This document shows, one piece after another, positions 54,092 to 64,000 of a DNA stretch of 64,000 bases; within the stretch, counting starts at the first letter, position 1, and each line of letters opens with the position of its first letter. This DNA comes from Proteles cristata cristata (lineage: Eukaryota > Chordata > Mammalia > Carnivora > Hyaenidae). The position numbers were made by a program, and so were the translations under genes. Below the pieces are notes generated by a model. That model did no database searches. It saw nothing but the letters and a program-made list of their open reading frames with translations, and was not told the DNA's origin. The stretch lies in contig JAESUZ010000972.1 in NCBI GenBank assembly GCA_017311185.1, positions 186,001-250,000 of the forward strand. The letters are read 5' to 3'.

Positions 54092-54780
54092 TAGGCATAT
54101 CTTGGAGATAGTGCAGGTTTGGTTCCAGACCACGGCAAAAAACCAAGTATCGCAATAAAGCAAGTCAAATCGATTTTTTTGTTTCCCAGTGCATATAAAA
54201 GTTCTGTTTATGAGACCTGGGTGGCTCAGTCCATTATACGTCCCACTCTTGATTTCGGCTCAGGTCACAATCTCATGGTCTATGGGACTGAGCCCTGAGT
54301 TGGGCTCTGCACTGATGACACAGAGCCTGTTTGGGATTCTGTCTCCTTCTCTCTCTCTGCCCTTTCCCTCCTTGTTCCTTCTCTTGCTCTCTCAAAATAA
54401 ATAAATAAACCTTAAAAAAAAGTTATGTTTATACTATGTTATAGTCTATTAAATGTGCAATAGTAGTGTGTCTAACAAAATAATGTATGTACTTTAATTA
54501 AAAAATACTTTATTGTTAAAAATGCTAACCATCATCTAAGCTCTCAGTGAGTCATAATCACTGATCTCAGATCATCATAATAAATACAATAATAAAAAAG
54601 CTTTAAATATTGTGAGAATTACCAAAATGTGACACAGAGATACAAAGTGAGTAAATGCTGCTGGGAAAATGGTATTGATAGACCTGTTCAAAGCAGGAGT
54701 GCCACAAATCTTCAATTCATAAAGATCACAGTATCTGGAAAGCACAATAACGCAAAGCACAATAAAACAAGGTATGCCTG
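54092..54780 (+). mobile_element. Tigger-family MITE with a SINE inside
   Basis: TAGGCATATCTTGGAGATAG at one end and its imperfect inverted copy ACAAGGTATGCCTG at the other. Internal wording (GTTTGGTTCCAGACCAC, CAGTGCATATAAAAGTT) matches Tigger1 ends joined by an internal deletion. A SINE splits it at 54211-54419. No transposase remains. Confidence 0.7.
54211..54419 (+). repeat. Older CAN-SINE nested in Tigger
   Basis: ACCTGGGTGGCTCAGTCC start; AATAAATAAATAAACC tail; splits the Tigger sequence at AAAGTT. Confidence 0.8.
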
Positions 54781-55031
54781 AAAATATTCAATAAATTATA
54801 GGATGAGAAAGAGGCAAAGGAATATTTAAAACATTTTTTTAAAGCAGAGGGTAACTGATAGAAACAAGGTCATTTTAAAATTACACATCTATCCTTACCA
54901 CCGACTCATGAATATAAAGAGCTAGAAGATTACTAGCGTGGCTTCTGCCTCAAAACATTAAGAGGAATAAACTATTCCTCAAATGAAATAGAAAATCATA
55001 CTTCTTTGTTGTTGTTGCTGCTACTGTTCTG

Positions 55032-55148
55032 TTTTAAAGATTTTTAAATATATTTTTAAGTAATCTCTACACCCAACGTGGGGCTCAAGCCCACAACCCT
55101 GAGATCAAGGGTCGCATGCTCTACCAACTAAGCCTGCTAGGCGCCCCT
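55032..55148 (-). repeat. Short CAN-SINE, reverse
   Basis: CAACGTGGGGCTCAAGCCCA and CTGCTAGGCGCCCC. Confidence 0.8.
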
Positions 55149-55299
55149 AGAAAATCATTCTTCTCCTTGCCACCTTCATGGGCTACCTGGTCAGGCAGCA
55201 CCTCCCGTGTGGTCAGGGACACTTGAGTGGTGGTGCAAACTACTTAGAAACTCTATCCAGACTGAGTGCTTCAGTCCGGCACAACAAACATTAATGAAA

Positions 55300-57000
55300 A
55301 GCCGAGCGTGTGACACAAAAGCCTCGTGTGCCATGCTAAGTAGAATGGATTTTATCCTACACATGATGGAAAGCCAGTCAAGAATTTGAAGCAGGAAAGC
55401 GAACTGTTCATGGCTTCATTTTAAATACATTCACCTGCAGAATAAATTTAAGTGGCAGTTCAATTCAGAGAAGAAAAACCAGTTAGAGAATAATGAAAAA
55501 TGAAATATGCTACAGACCTAAAACCAGAGCAGTAGTAGTAGGGCGACAAAAAAGATGAAGTTTTAAAATATTTGGGAAAGCAAGTCAGCAGCTCGGAGCG
55601 GCTGGCCAGGCATACGGAAAGGAAGAGGTAGTTTCCAGTGTGGCAGATGACGGGGGCTGGTCCCACCACCTGAGACAGAAAAAACCATGGTAGTCTTCAA
55701 GCGGAAGTGATGATGGTTGGTTCAGTTTGAGACATATTAAGCTGAGATTCTAGAGCACAACCAAATGGAGATATGCCACAGAGAGTTAAATACCTCAGTA
55801 CAGATTTGACGAAGGAGGTAAAATATTGATACACACAGAGTATCTGAAGCTATAAAACAGAAGACACTGCCCAAGGATAGTATAAAGCGTGGCCTACAGT
55901 TAAAACTCTGAGGAATACAAATGTGGAAATACTGGAGTAGAGGTAAGCAAGTGAAGGAGGACAAAAAATCAGAATCGTACAAACTGAAAAAAGAAAGTGT
56001 CAAGAAGGAGGGTTCCATCCATGGGAGACCGGGAGAACCAAACTGAAGTGAACAAAAGGAAGATAAGGAAGTAGTCCCCCAGAGAATAGAAACTGCTCTT
56101 TCCAGAAAAGATTCAGAAAGGAAAGGGTGGAGTGTGACAGCGTAGACAGACACGGTCTCAAAAGAAAATATGCTCCTTGAGTCATTTGTTTTCAGATGAC
56201 CTAGATTTACACAGGTTTGTAACTAGTGGGTCAAGAAAGGTTACACATTTTAGGAAAAAAACAAAGGGAAATAATGAGCTACATGACATCAAGACAGAAG
56301 GGGAGACTGGGGAGGAAGGTGTTCCAGGGCCCAGAATGAGAAATCTGCCCACAGAAGTAGGACCGCCTTGTCCTGAGGAGAGAGGGAAGAGTAAGAATGG
56401 GTGGGACACAGCAGAAAAACTGAAGCAGGCAACACCTGTCATCCTAAACTGCCTTTGTAAAATAGAGGGCAAGCTTGTAGAATGAGGGACTTGAGGAAAA
56501 CAGTAGGATTATTCACCAAGGGGCTACCCAAGAAAGGTAGCAGGATTATTAAGTAGGCTGCACTCAGAGCTCAGCAGAGGCTGGAAAAGAAGATCACGCT
56601 GTTTTTGCAGCAGAGGCCAGACGGTTCAAGCGACGCAGGCTCAGAGGGAAATCAGAGGATACTGGCAATACGGGGGTTTGAAGTGATGGAACATCAGGTC
56701 CGGTCGGGAAAGAAGTAAAGAAAGAAGAGGGCTGATGAAATGGAAAAACTGGAGGCAGAAAGGAACAGGAGGACTCCGTAAGGTTAAAGAATAGGCTCAG
56801 TATGAGTGAGAGACTAGACAGCTGGAGCGACGGGAAGCTGTGGTCAGTCTTCCAACACAGGAGACTTTTTAATGTGGAGCTCTCTTGCACATCTCGGACT
56901 CCTCCTCCACAACCACAAACTCCTAGGCAAGGGGAAAGGCAAGACACTAGATATTCTGCATTTATGACCACCAGATTAATATTTGGAGACCGCATCTGAG
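55300..57000 (-). repeat. Ancient GA-rich LINE-derived sequence (L2/CR1-like)
   Basis: GTGCCATGCTAAGTAGAATG, then GAGACATATTAAGCTGAGAT, then ACCAAATGGAGATATG appear in the order of an old mammalian repeat. Open frames here are not genes. Confidence 0.35.
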
Positions 57001-57209
57001 TTATGAAGACTTAATAATGTTCACTAATACTGAAATACTTAATGAGAAACAGTATGATTTCACCATCTTACCCAACCAAATTCATAACTCAGCAAAACCT
57101 AAATAGACTATGCTCCCCCGAGAAAGCAACGTAGCCGAGATTACATTCAAGAACAAAAGGTAGCTACCATTTGGGAAGACTGGTATTGCACCAAGTTGGC
57201 TGAATGTTT

Positions 57210-57404
57210 TATTTTACTTTTTTAATGTTTGTTTACTTTTGAGGGGGAGGGGCAGAGAGAGAGGGAGACACAGAATCTGAAGCAGGCTCCAGGCTCTGAG
57301 CTGTCAGCACAGAGCCCAACACAGGGCTCAAACTCACAAACCATGAGATCATGAATTGAGGCAAAGTCAGATGTTCAACCGACTGAGCAGCCACCGAGGC
57401 GCCC
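57210..57404 (-). repeat. SINEC_Fc-type SINE, reverse
   Basis: GAAGCAGGCTCCAGGCTCTG and a damaged end CAGCCACCGAGGCGCCCC. Confidence 0.85.
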
Positions 57405-58523
57405 CTGAATATTTTAAATTTGTAAACACTGGTTTAGTTTAATTAAAGCCATTTGTCCTTATTTTTTAAAGGGGACAGCAACTCGGGAGGCAACATGACT
57501 GCATTCAAGAAAACAACAATTAAAATGCCTTGCTTAAAAGAATACAATTTGTGAACAAAAAAAGGGAATATAATTTGTGAACATAATGTTTTTTCTTTTT
57601 TTAAAAAAGGTAAACCTCAACTTACCTAGATCTAGCCATTAATATTCTTAGCCTCTTCTGCAGCATCAGGACTTTAATCATACTTCAAAATACCATGTTT
57701 TCTTTGTTTGCTGACTTAATCTAGAAACAGAAAAAAGTCAAGAATTTATTTCTCTTAAGGTAATGATTTTCCTTCCAGTAGCACTGTTAGTTTAGTTAAT
57801 CTATTTAAATAAACTCAAAAGTATAAAAATCTGATAAATATAGATCTGTTTTTAAAATTAATATGACATGTACATGTTATCATTCACACAGACTTTTTCA
57901 AAGGAAGAAGTAAACATGCTATAGTCTAAGTTCTATAATGTTTGGATATCAGAACCTTTATAAGTCATTGACTGGCTTCTCCGCTATAGTTACGACACTG
58001 GACAACTCTCTTCTCCATACTCATTTCCTCAGCCATAAAATGAGGTCAGACTAAACCACCTCTGACATTCCTTTCCAGCTCTAAAAGCCCATTTCATCCG
58101 TGGCAGGTGACTTCTCCACTTCCAGCCGCTTTTCTGAAAGCTTACCAGCACTCCTCCCAAAGAGCAGACTCTCTAGAGCCCATCTGCTGTGCCCCCTAAC
58201 TACTAGACCTCTCCAGAACCAAATCAGAGGAGTCAGTCATTAGGAAACAATAGATATGAACAAGCATGCCATACAGTAACCGGATAATAATGTAAATTAT
58301 AGCAATAAATTATAATCTAGTGTTTCAATATACATTTGGGAAATTTCTGGTCAATCTGTTCCTTTTTTGTAACACAGGGGAAAAAAAAAACTTACACATG
58401 GGCACTAACATTTACTGAATAACTACACCGCATCAGGCATGAGGGGTTTTGCGAATAGTCTCATTTTAATCCATTTATTAACTAGAGTTAACAAATAATT
58501 GATTTCCAAAATGAAGATTTCCA
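57405..58523. other. FRS2 intron sequence, mostly unassigned
   Basis: 57960-58110 looks like an old MIR-type element (CCTCAGCCATAAAATGAGG). 58400-58490 may be another MIR piece. Nothing else recognised. Confidence 0.4.
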
Positions 58524-58920
58524 GGTATGCCTGGCTGCCTCAGATTTCAGCTCAGGTTATGATGCCAGGGTTATGGTTGTGGGATTGAGCCCTGTACTGG
58601 GCTCTGCACTGAGCACAAAGCCTACTTAAGATTCTCCCTCTCTCTCTCCCTTTCTCTCTCTCTCTTTCTCGGGGCACCTGCGTGGCTCAGTCGGTTAGGT
58701 GTCCAACTTTGGTTCAGGTCATGATCTGGGGGTTTGGGGGTTTGAGGCCTGTGCTGGGCCCTGTGCTGGCTGACAGCTCAGAGCCTGGAGCCTGCCTCAG
58801 ATTCCGTGTCTCCCTCTCTCTCTGCCCGCCGCCCCCCGCCCCTCAAAAATACACATTAAAAAAAAGATTCTCTCTCTCTCCCCTTCTCTACTCTAAGAAA
58901 ACTTTTTTTTAAAATAATAA
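58524..58920 (+). repeat. Older CAN-SINE split by a second SINE
   Basis: Outer copy starts CAGGTATGCCTGGCTGCC and resumes after the inner copy with GATTCTCTCTCTCTCC. Confidence 0.65.
58671..58867 (+). repeat. SINEC_Fc-type SINE (inner copy)
   Basis: GGGGCACCTGCGTGGCTCAG start, inserted in the CT-rich part of the outer SINE. Confidence 0.88.
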
Positions 58921-59376
58921 ATGTCGGAAACCACAAAATGAACATTTCCAAATCATGCAAACAAAATTTGTTGCCACATGGAAACAAACTTTTCAATTCT
59001 GGACTTCAAACCTATACACAAAATCAGCTGTTCGGCCAGGTTGTGTGTTTGTGTCTCTCATAAGCTGGTGCTACAGCGCATGTTAGAGCAGGCAACCACC
59101 CAGGGGCTCTGCTTTAGCACACGTTCTTTTCTTCAGGAGATTAACGGATATCATGTTTTTTGACTTGTAAAAACTATGTGGCTAATTCCAACATAAATCA
59201 TTGCTCTTACATGAACACATATTGTTTGTTCATCTCTCTCCCCTGAGAGATATTAGCTAATTAACTCAGGAAAATATCTCTTCCTCTTCTTATTCATTCC
59301 GCTTATAAGCATCTGACAACTCCCATTCTGAAATAAGTTTAATCACAGTAAATGTGACTAAAAGAAGTGACAGTGA

Positions 59377-59582
59377 GGGGCACTTGGGTGCCTCAGTCGG
59401 TTGAGCATCCGACTTTGACTCAGGTCATGATCTCATGGTTCGTGGGTTCGAGCCCCGTGTCAAACTCTGTGCTGACCATATGCTCAGAGCCTGGAGGCTG
59501 CTTCAGAGTCTCCTTCTCTCTCTGCCCCTCCCCCACTTGTGCTCTGTCTCACTGTCTCTCAAAAATAAATAAATGTTAAAAA
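59377..59582 (+). repeat. SINEC_Fc-type SINE
   Basis: GGGGCACTTGGGTGCCTCAG start. AAAAGAAGTGA is duplicated on both flanks (about 59360 and 59608). A short (TA)n lies in the tail. Confidence 0.9.
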
Positions 59583-60056
59583 AATATATATATATATACA
59601 CATATTTAAAAGAAGTGAGTGATCCTTCTATAACCCTATATCAAGGAATAGTCTTAAGTTTTGAAATAAAATATATTAAAGAATCAGTGTACCAACCTAT
59701 AAGGCTCTGGAAAATATTAAAAAGCCTCCAACAAAATCTTTAAAACCTTTTTATTCTGCCCCACCTTCAGTCCTCTTTATTTTTCTTTTCCTAATTTTTT
59801 TATTTTAGTAAAAGACACGTAACATAAAATTGATTATCCCATCTTTAAGTGCACAGTTTAGTAGAGTTAAATATATTCAATATTGTTGTACAGCCAGTAT
59901 CTAGAACTTCTTCATCTTACAAGATTGAAATTCTGTACCCATTAAATAGCTCGTTTCCCCTCCCAGCTACTGCTGGCAACCACCATTCCACTTTATTTTA
60001 GGAGTTTGACTGCTCTAGGTACTGCATATAAATGAGATCATAGTACTTATCTTTTA

Positions 60057-60272
60057 TTTTTTTTTTAATGTTTTATTTATTTCTGAGAGAGGGAGAGACA
60101 GCTTGAGCAGGGGAGGGTCAGAGAGAGAGGGAGATACAGAATCTGAAACAGGCTCCAGGCTCTGAGCTGATTGTCAGCACAGAGCTCAACGTGGGGCTCA
60201 AATCCACAAACCGTGAGATCATGACCTGAGCCGAAGTCCGACGCTTATCCGACTGAGCCAGCCAGGTGCCCC
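60057..60272 (-). repeat. SINEC_Fc-type SINE, reverse, in L1
   Basis: Ends CTGAGCCAGCCAGGTGCCCC. Confidence 0.9.
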
Positions 60273-60867
60273 AGTATTTATCTTTTTTATGCCTGCCTTA
60301 TTTCACTAGGCAGAATGTCCCTAGAGTTCATCCATGCTGTCACAGGTGTCACAATTTCCTTTAAAAGCTAGAACAATATTCCATTATACACACACCCCAA
60401 ATTTTGCGTATCCATTCATTTACTGATGGACATTTATTCAACTTTTAGCTCCTGTGAATAATGCAGCTGCTAACATGAATGTACAAATATCTCTGAGACT
60501 GTGCTTTCAACTCCATGTTGCTGATCACATGGTAATTCTCTTTTTTATTTTGTGAGGAACTGCCATACTGTTTTCCATAGCAGCTGTACTACTGACGCTC
60601 CCACCAGCAGGGCATAAGAGTTCCAATTTCTCCACATCCTCACCAACATCTGTTTTTGTTTGTTGGTATTGGCCATCCTAATCAATATGAGGTGTTATCT
60701 CAATCTCTAGTTTTGATTTGCATTTCCCTAATAATTAATGATCTTGAGCATCCTTTTATGTGCTTAGTAACCATTCATATATATATCTTCTTTGGTGAAA
60801 TGTCTATACAAGTCCTTGGCCTACTTTTGAGTTGGTATGTTCTTTTGTTTTGGACTTGAAAGAAAGT

Positions 60868-60957
60868 TTTAAGTTTATTTATTTTGCGAGAGAGAGATGA
60901 GAGAGTGAGGAGGGGAGGGGCAGAGGGAGAGGGAAAGATAGAATCCCAAGCAGGCAC
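60868..60957 (-). repeat. CAN-SINE fragment, reverse, in L1
   Basis: Only the tail and CT-rich part remain (TTTAAGTTTATTTATTTTGC to GAATCCCAAGCAGGCACCC); the tRNA-like head is missing. Confidence 0.75.
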
Positions 60958-61585
60958 CCACCCCTATGATGGACTTTCAGAAGTTCTCTATATATTTTGG
61001 ATATTAATTCCTTATCAAATATATGGTTTGCAAATATTTCCCCCCATTCTGTGAGTTGCCATTTTCAGTCTGCTGAATACTATCTTTTCATGTACAAAAT
61101 TTTTTATTTTTCGTGAAGTCCAATTTGTCTATTTTTGCTTTTGTTGGCTATGCTTCTGGTGTCATACCCAAGAAAGCAGTGCCAAATCTGGTGTCGTGAA
61201 GCTTTTGTTTAATGGTTTTGTCTTTTTCTCTAAGAAATGTATTGTTTTATGTTATATTTAGGTCTTTGATCCTTTTTGAATTAATTTTTGTATAGGTGTT
61301 AGGTGAGGGTCCAAGTTCATTCTTTTGCATATGGATATCCAGTTTCCCCAGCATCATGTTTTGAAAAGATTGTCATTTCCCCTTTGAATGGTATTGGAAC
61401 TTTTTTGTCAAAACTTAGTTGACTATATACGTGAAGGTCTATTTTCTGGATTCTCTATTCTATTCTACTGGCCTGTAAGTCTGTCTTTATGCCAATATCA
61501 TACTATTTGATTACTGTAGCTCTGTAATAAGTTTTGAAATCTGGAAATATGATTCACCCAGTTTTGCCTTTTTAAAAAATGTTTA

Positions 61586-61796
61586 GGGGCACCTGGGTGG
61601 CTCAGTTGGTTAAGCGTCTGACTTCAGCTCAGGTCATGATCTCATGGTTTGTGGGTTCAAGCCCCATGAAGGGCTCTGTGCTGACAGCTAGCTCAGAGCC
61701 TGAAGCCTGTTTCAGATTCTGTATTTCTTCTCTCTCTCTGACCTTCCCCTGCTCATGCTGTCTCTCTCTCTCCCAGAAATAAATAAAACATTAAAA
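61586..61796 (+). repeat. SINEC_Fc-type SINE in L1
   Basis: GGGGCACCTGGGTGGCTCAG start; AAATAAATAAAAC tail. Confidence 0.92.
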
Positions 61797-61798
61797 AA

Positions 61799-62011
61799 AA
61801 TTTTTTTTAATGTTTTATTTATTTTGAAAGAGAGAGAAAAAGAGAGTGTGAGCAGGGGGAAGAAGACAAAGGGAGAAGAGAGGGAAGCTGAAATAGGCTT
61901 TGTGGATCAGCACAGAGCCCAACGTGGGGCTCAATCTCACAAACTGTGAGATCATGACCTGAGGTGAAATCAGGAGTTGGATGCTTAACCAGCGGAGTCA
62001 CCCAGGCATCC
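61799..62011 (-). repeat. SINEC_Fc-type SINE, reverse, in L1
   Basis: Back to back with the previous copy, tail to tail; ends GTCACCCAGGCATCCCC. Confidence 0.88.
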
Positions 62012-63005
62012 CCTATTCCTTTTCAAAAAATGTTTGGCTATTTGGGGTCCCCAGAGAGTCTATATAAATTTTAGGATGGGTTTTTCTATTTTTGGAAAAA
62101 AAAAACAACACCACTGGATTTTAATAGGAGTTGCATTGAATCTGCAGTTCTTTTTGAATAGCTCTCACATTTTAACAATATTACATCTTCTAATCCATGA
62201 ACACGGGGGGCGGGGGGGTGTTTAAGTATGTCTTCTTTAATTTCTTTCAGCAATGTTTTGTAGATTTTATTATACAAGTCTTTCACTACCTTGGTTAACT
62301 TAATTCCTGAGTATTTTATTCTTTTTGGTGCTACTGCAAATGGAACTGTTTTTTGTAATTTCCTTTCAGATTCTTTACTGTTAGTATAGAAAAATGTAAC
62401 TAATTTTTGCATATTGACTTTGTATGTTAGTATTTTGCTGAATTTATTTATTAGTCCTAAACAATTTTTGTGTGTGGAATCTTCTAATACATATAAGATC
62501 ATATCATCTGCGAATAGAGAGTTTTACTTCTTCCTTTCCAACTTGGATGCCTTCTATTTCTCTTTCTTGCCTAACTGCTCCGGCTAGAACTTCCAGTACT
62601 ATGTTGAATAAAAGAGGTGAAAGTAAGCATCCTTGACTTGTTCCAATCTTAGAGGAAAGGCTTTCAGTCTTTCAGTACTGAGTATGATGTCCACCATGCA
62701 TTTTTCAGAGACGGCTTTTATTGTGTTGAGGTAGTTTTCTTCTATTCTTCATTTTTAAAATGTGTCTGTGATGAAAAATATTGAATTTTGTCAAATGTTT
62801 TTTCTGAATCAGCTGAGATGATCATGTGGTTTTTCCCTTCACTTCATTAACATGGTATATTACATTGATTGATTTTTCTATGTTGTACCACTCTTGCATT
62901 CCAAGAATAAATCCCACTTTGTATGTGGGATTTAATATGTTGCTGATTTCTGTTTGCCAGTATTTTGTGGAGGATTTTTGCATTGATGTTCATAAGGGAT
63001 ATTGG

Positions 63006-63122
63006 GGGGCACCCCAGTGGAGCTCAGTCAGTGGAGCATGCAAGTCTTGATCTTGGGGTTGTGAGTTCGAGCCCCATGTTGGGTGTAGAGATTACTAAAA
63101 ATAAACTATTTTAAAAAAATAA
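63006..63122 (+). repeat. Short CAN-SINE in L1
   Basis: GGCACCCCAGTGGAGCTCAG, GTGAGTTCGAGCCCCATGTT, then a short A tail. Confidence 0.8.
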
Positions 63123-63211
63123 AGGGATCTTGGTCTGCAGTTTTCTTTTCAGTGTCTTTGTCTAGGTTTGGCATCGGGTAATGCTGTCCTCATAGAATAA
63201 ATTAAGAGGTG

Positions 63212-63433
63212 GGGCGCCTGGGTGGCTTAGTCGGTTAAGCGTCCGACTTTCGCTTAGGTCATGATCTTGCGGTTCGTGGGTTCGAGCCCCGCGTCGGGCT
63301 CTGTGCTGACTGCCAGCTCAGAGCCTGGAGCCTGTTTCAGTCTGTGACTCCCTCTCTCTCTGACCCTCCCCTGCTCACGCTGTCTCTCTCTCTCTCCTAG
63401 AAATAAATAAAACATTAAAAAAAAAGAAGAAGA
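63212..63433 (+). repeat. SINEC_Fc-type SINE, young subfamily, perfect target duplication
   Basis: Variant head GGCTTAGTCGGTTAAGCG. A perfect 18-base duplication flanks it (63194-63211 and 63434-63451). Confidence 0.95.
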
Positions 63434-64000
63434 AGAATAAATTAAGAGGTGTTCCCTCTTCAGTTTTTTGGAAAAGTTTGAGAAGGACTAATATTAATTC
63501 TTTACGTATTTGGTAGAATTCATCAGTGAAACCTATTCTCTTCTAGTCAGGACATTTTTGATTACTGGTTCAATCTCTTTACTAGTTAAAGGTCTACTCA
63601 GATTTTCTATCTTTGATTATCTTGGTAGGTTTCAATGCTAGGAATTTGTCCTTCAACAATGTTATCTAATGTGTTAGTATACAATTGTTCATAGTACTCT
63701 CTTATAATCCTTTTTACTTTGGTAGAATCAGTAATGTCTCTACTTCCATTTCTTAATTTAGTAATGTGAATCTTCCCTCTTTTTCCTTAGTCTATCTAGC
63801 TAAATATTTGTCAACTTTGTTGATCTTCTTAAAGAAGCAACTTTTAAATTTCATTAGTTTTTCTTTTTTTTCTATTCCCCGTATCATGTCATCTGCTCTA
63901 AACTTTATTATTTCCTTCCTTCTGCTAGCTTTGGTTTTGTTTGTTCTTCTTTTCCTACTTTAAGTTATAAAGTTAGGTTGTTATTTTGAAGTCTTTCTAA

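Larger units (their letters stand above)
51388..64000 (-). other. FRS2 intronic sequence upstream of the first coding exon
   Basis: No coding exon recognised. The stretch is filled with SINEs, MIR, L2-like, Tigger and L1 copies, listed separately. Noncoding FRS2 exons may exist here but cannot be told by eye. Confidence 0.7.
59790..64000 (-). mobile_element. Long antisense L1 (3' UTR to ORF2), continuing past the window
   Basis: The plus strand shows the reverse complement of an old L1. Its 3' UTR is near 59800-60040, and typical phrases such as TTTCATGTACAAAATTTTTT, CATTCTTTTGCATATGGAT and TCATATCATCTGCGAATAGA lie further in. ORF2 is decayed; on the minus strand the piece 62086-62502 still reads like L1 reverse transcriptase flank. 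Six SINEs interrupt it. Confidence 0.8.

Noticed and set aside
56182..56995. Open frames on both strands in the FRS2 intron
   Set aside because: They lie in an ancient GA-rich repeat and have low-complexity Ser/Phe/Pro composition without a domain.
62086..62502. 138-codon minus-strand frame in the last 2 kb
   Set aside because: Reads as part of L1 ORF2 in an old L1 copy, not a host gene.
1..64000. tRNA genes suggested by B-box-like GGTTCGAGCC
   Set aside because: All such hits are in CAN-SINE heads, which derive from tRNA-Lys but do not keep a tRNA fold.
1..64000. CRISPR array, phage or bacterial operon
   Set aside because: The recurring units are dispersed SINEs, not regular spacers, and the genes have introns.

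Overview
This is eukaryotic nuclear DNA from a carnivore, almost certainly a felid (cat family). About 50 copies of a tRNA-Lys-derived SINE of the felid SINEC_Fc type are scattered through it. They share the head GGGCGCCTGGGTGGCTCAG, a RNA polymerase III B-box-like GGTTCGAGCC, a CT-rich middle and a tail ending in AATAAA. Older mammalian repeats (MIR, L2-like, L1, MER20, a Tigger MITE) fill much of the remaining noncoding sequence. Nothing bacterial or viral was seen.

Three protein genes can be read. LRRC10 (11709-12548, + strand) is a single-exon, heart-associated leucine-rich repeat protein. CCT2 (coding 20272-37284, - strand) is the beta subunit of the TRiC/CCT chaperonin. All 16 coding exons were located; they join in phase to exactly 535 codons plus stop. 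FRS2 (coding 45501-51361, - strand) is the myristoylated FGF-receptor docking protein. Its five coding exons join in phase to exactly 508 codons plus stop. The order LRRC10(+)-CCT2(-)-FRS2(-) is the mirror image of human 12q15, where FRS2(+)-CCT2(+)-LRRC10(-) is known, so synteny is conserved.

Layout: 1-11.4 kb is repeat-rich intergenic DNA with one unrepetitive block (about 1.62-2.2 kb) carrying clustered muscle-type motifs. 11.4-13.7 kb holds LRRC10 and its flanks. 13.7-20 kb is intergenic and SINE-dense. 20.0-37.4 kb is CCT2, ending in a CpG-island promoter (about 36.88-37.68 kb). 37.7-40.6 kb is the CCT2-FRS2 gap, which contains a sequence matching one arm of the human MIR3913 hairpin. 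40.6-45.5 kb is the long, repeat-poor FRS2 3' UTR, and 45.5-51.4 kb the FRS2 coding exons. 51.4-64 kb is the FRS2 intron (or introns) upstream of the first coding exon, with old LINE sequence and nested SINEs.

The three genes do not form one pathway: LRRC10 works in cardiomyocytes, CCT2 in general protein folding, and FRS2 in FGF and neurotrophin receptor signalling. I found no new multi-gene system. The most unusual observation is the half-palindrome at the MIR3913 position: the 3' arm is present, but the matching 5' arm needed for a hairpin is not next to it. Repeat family names and comparisons with human proteins come from memory of those families, not from a database search.
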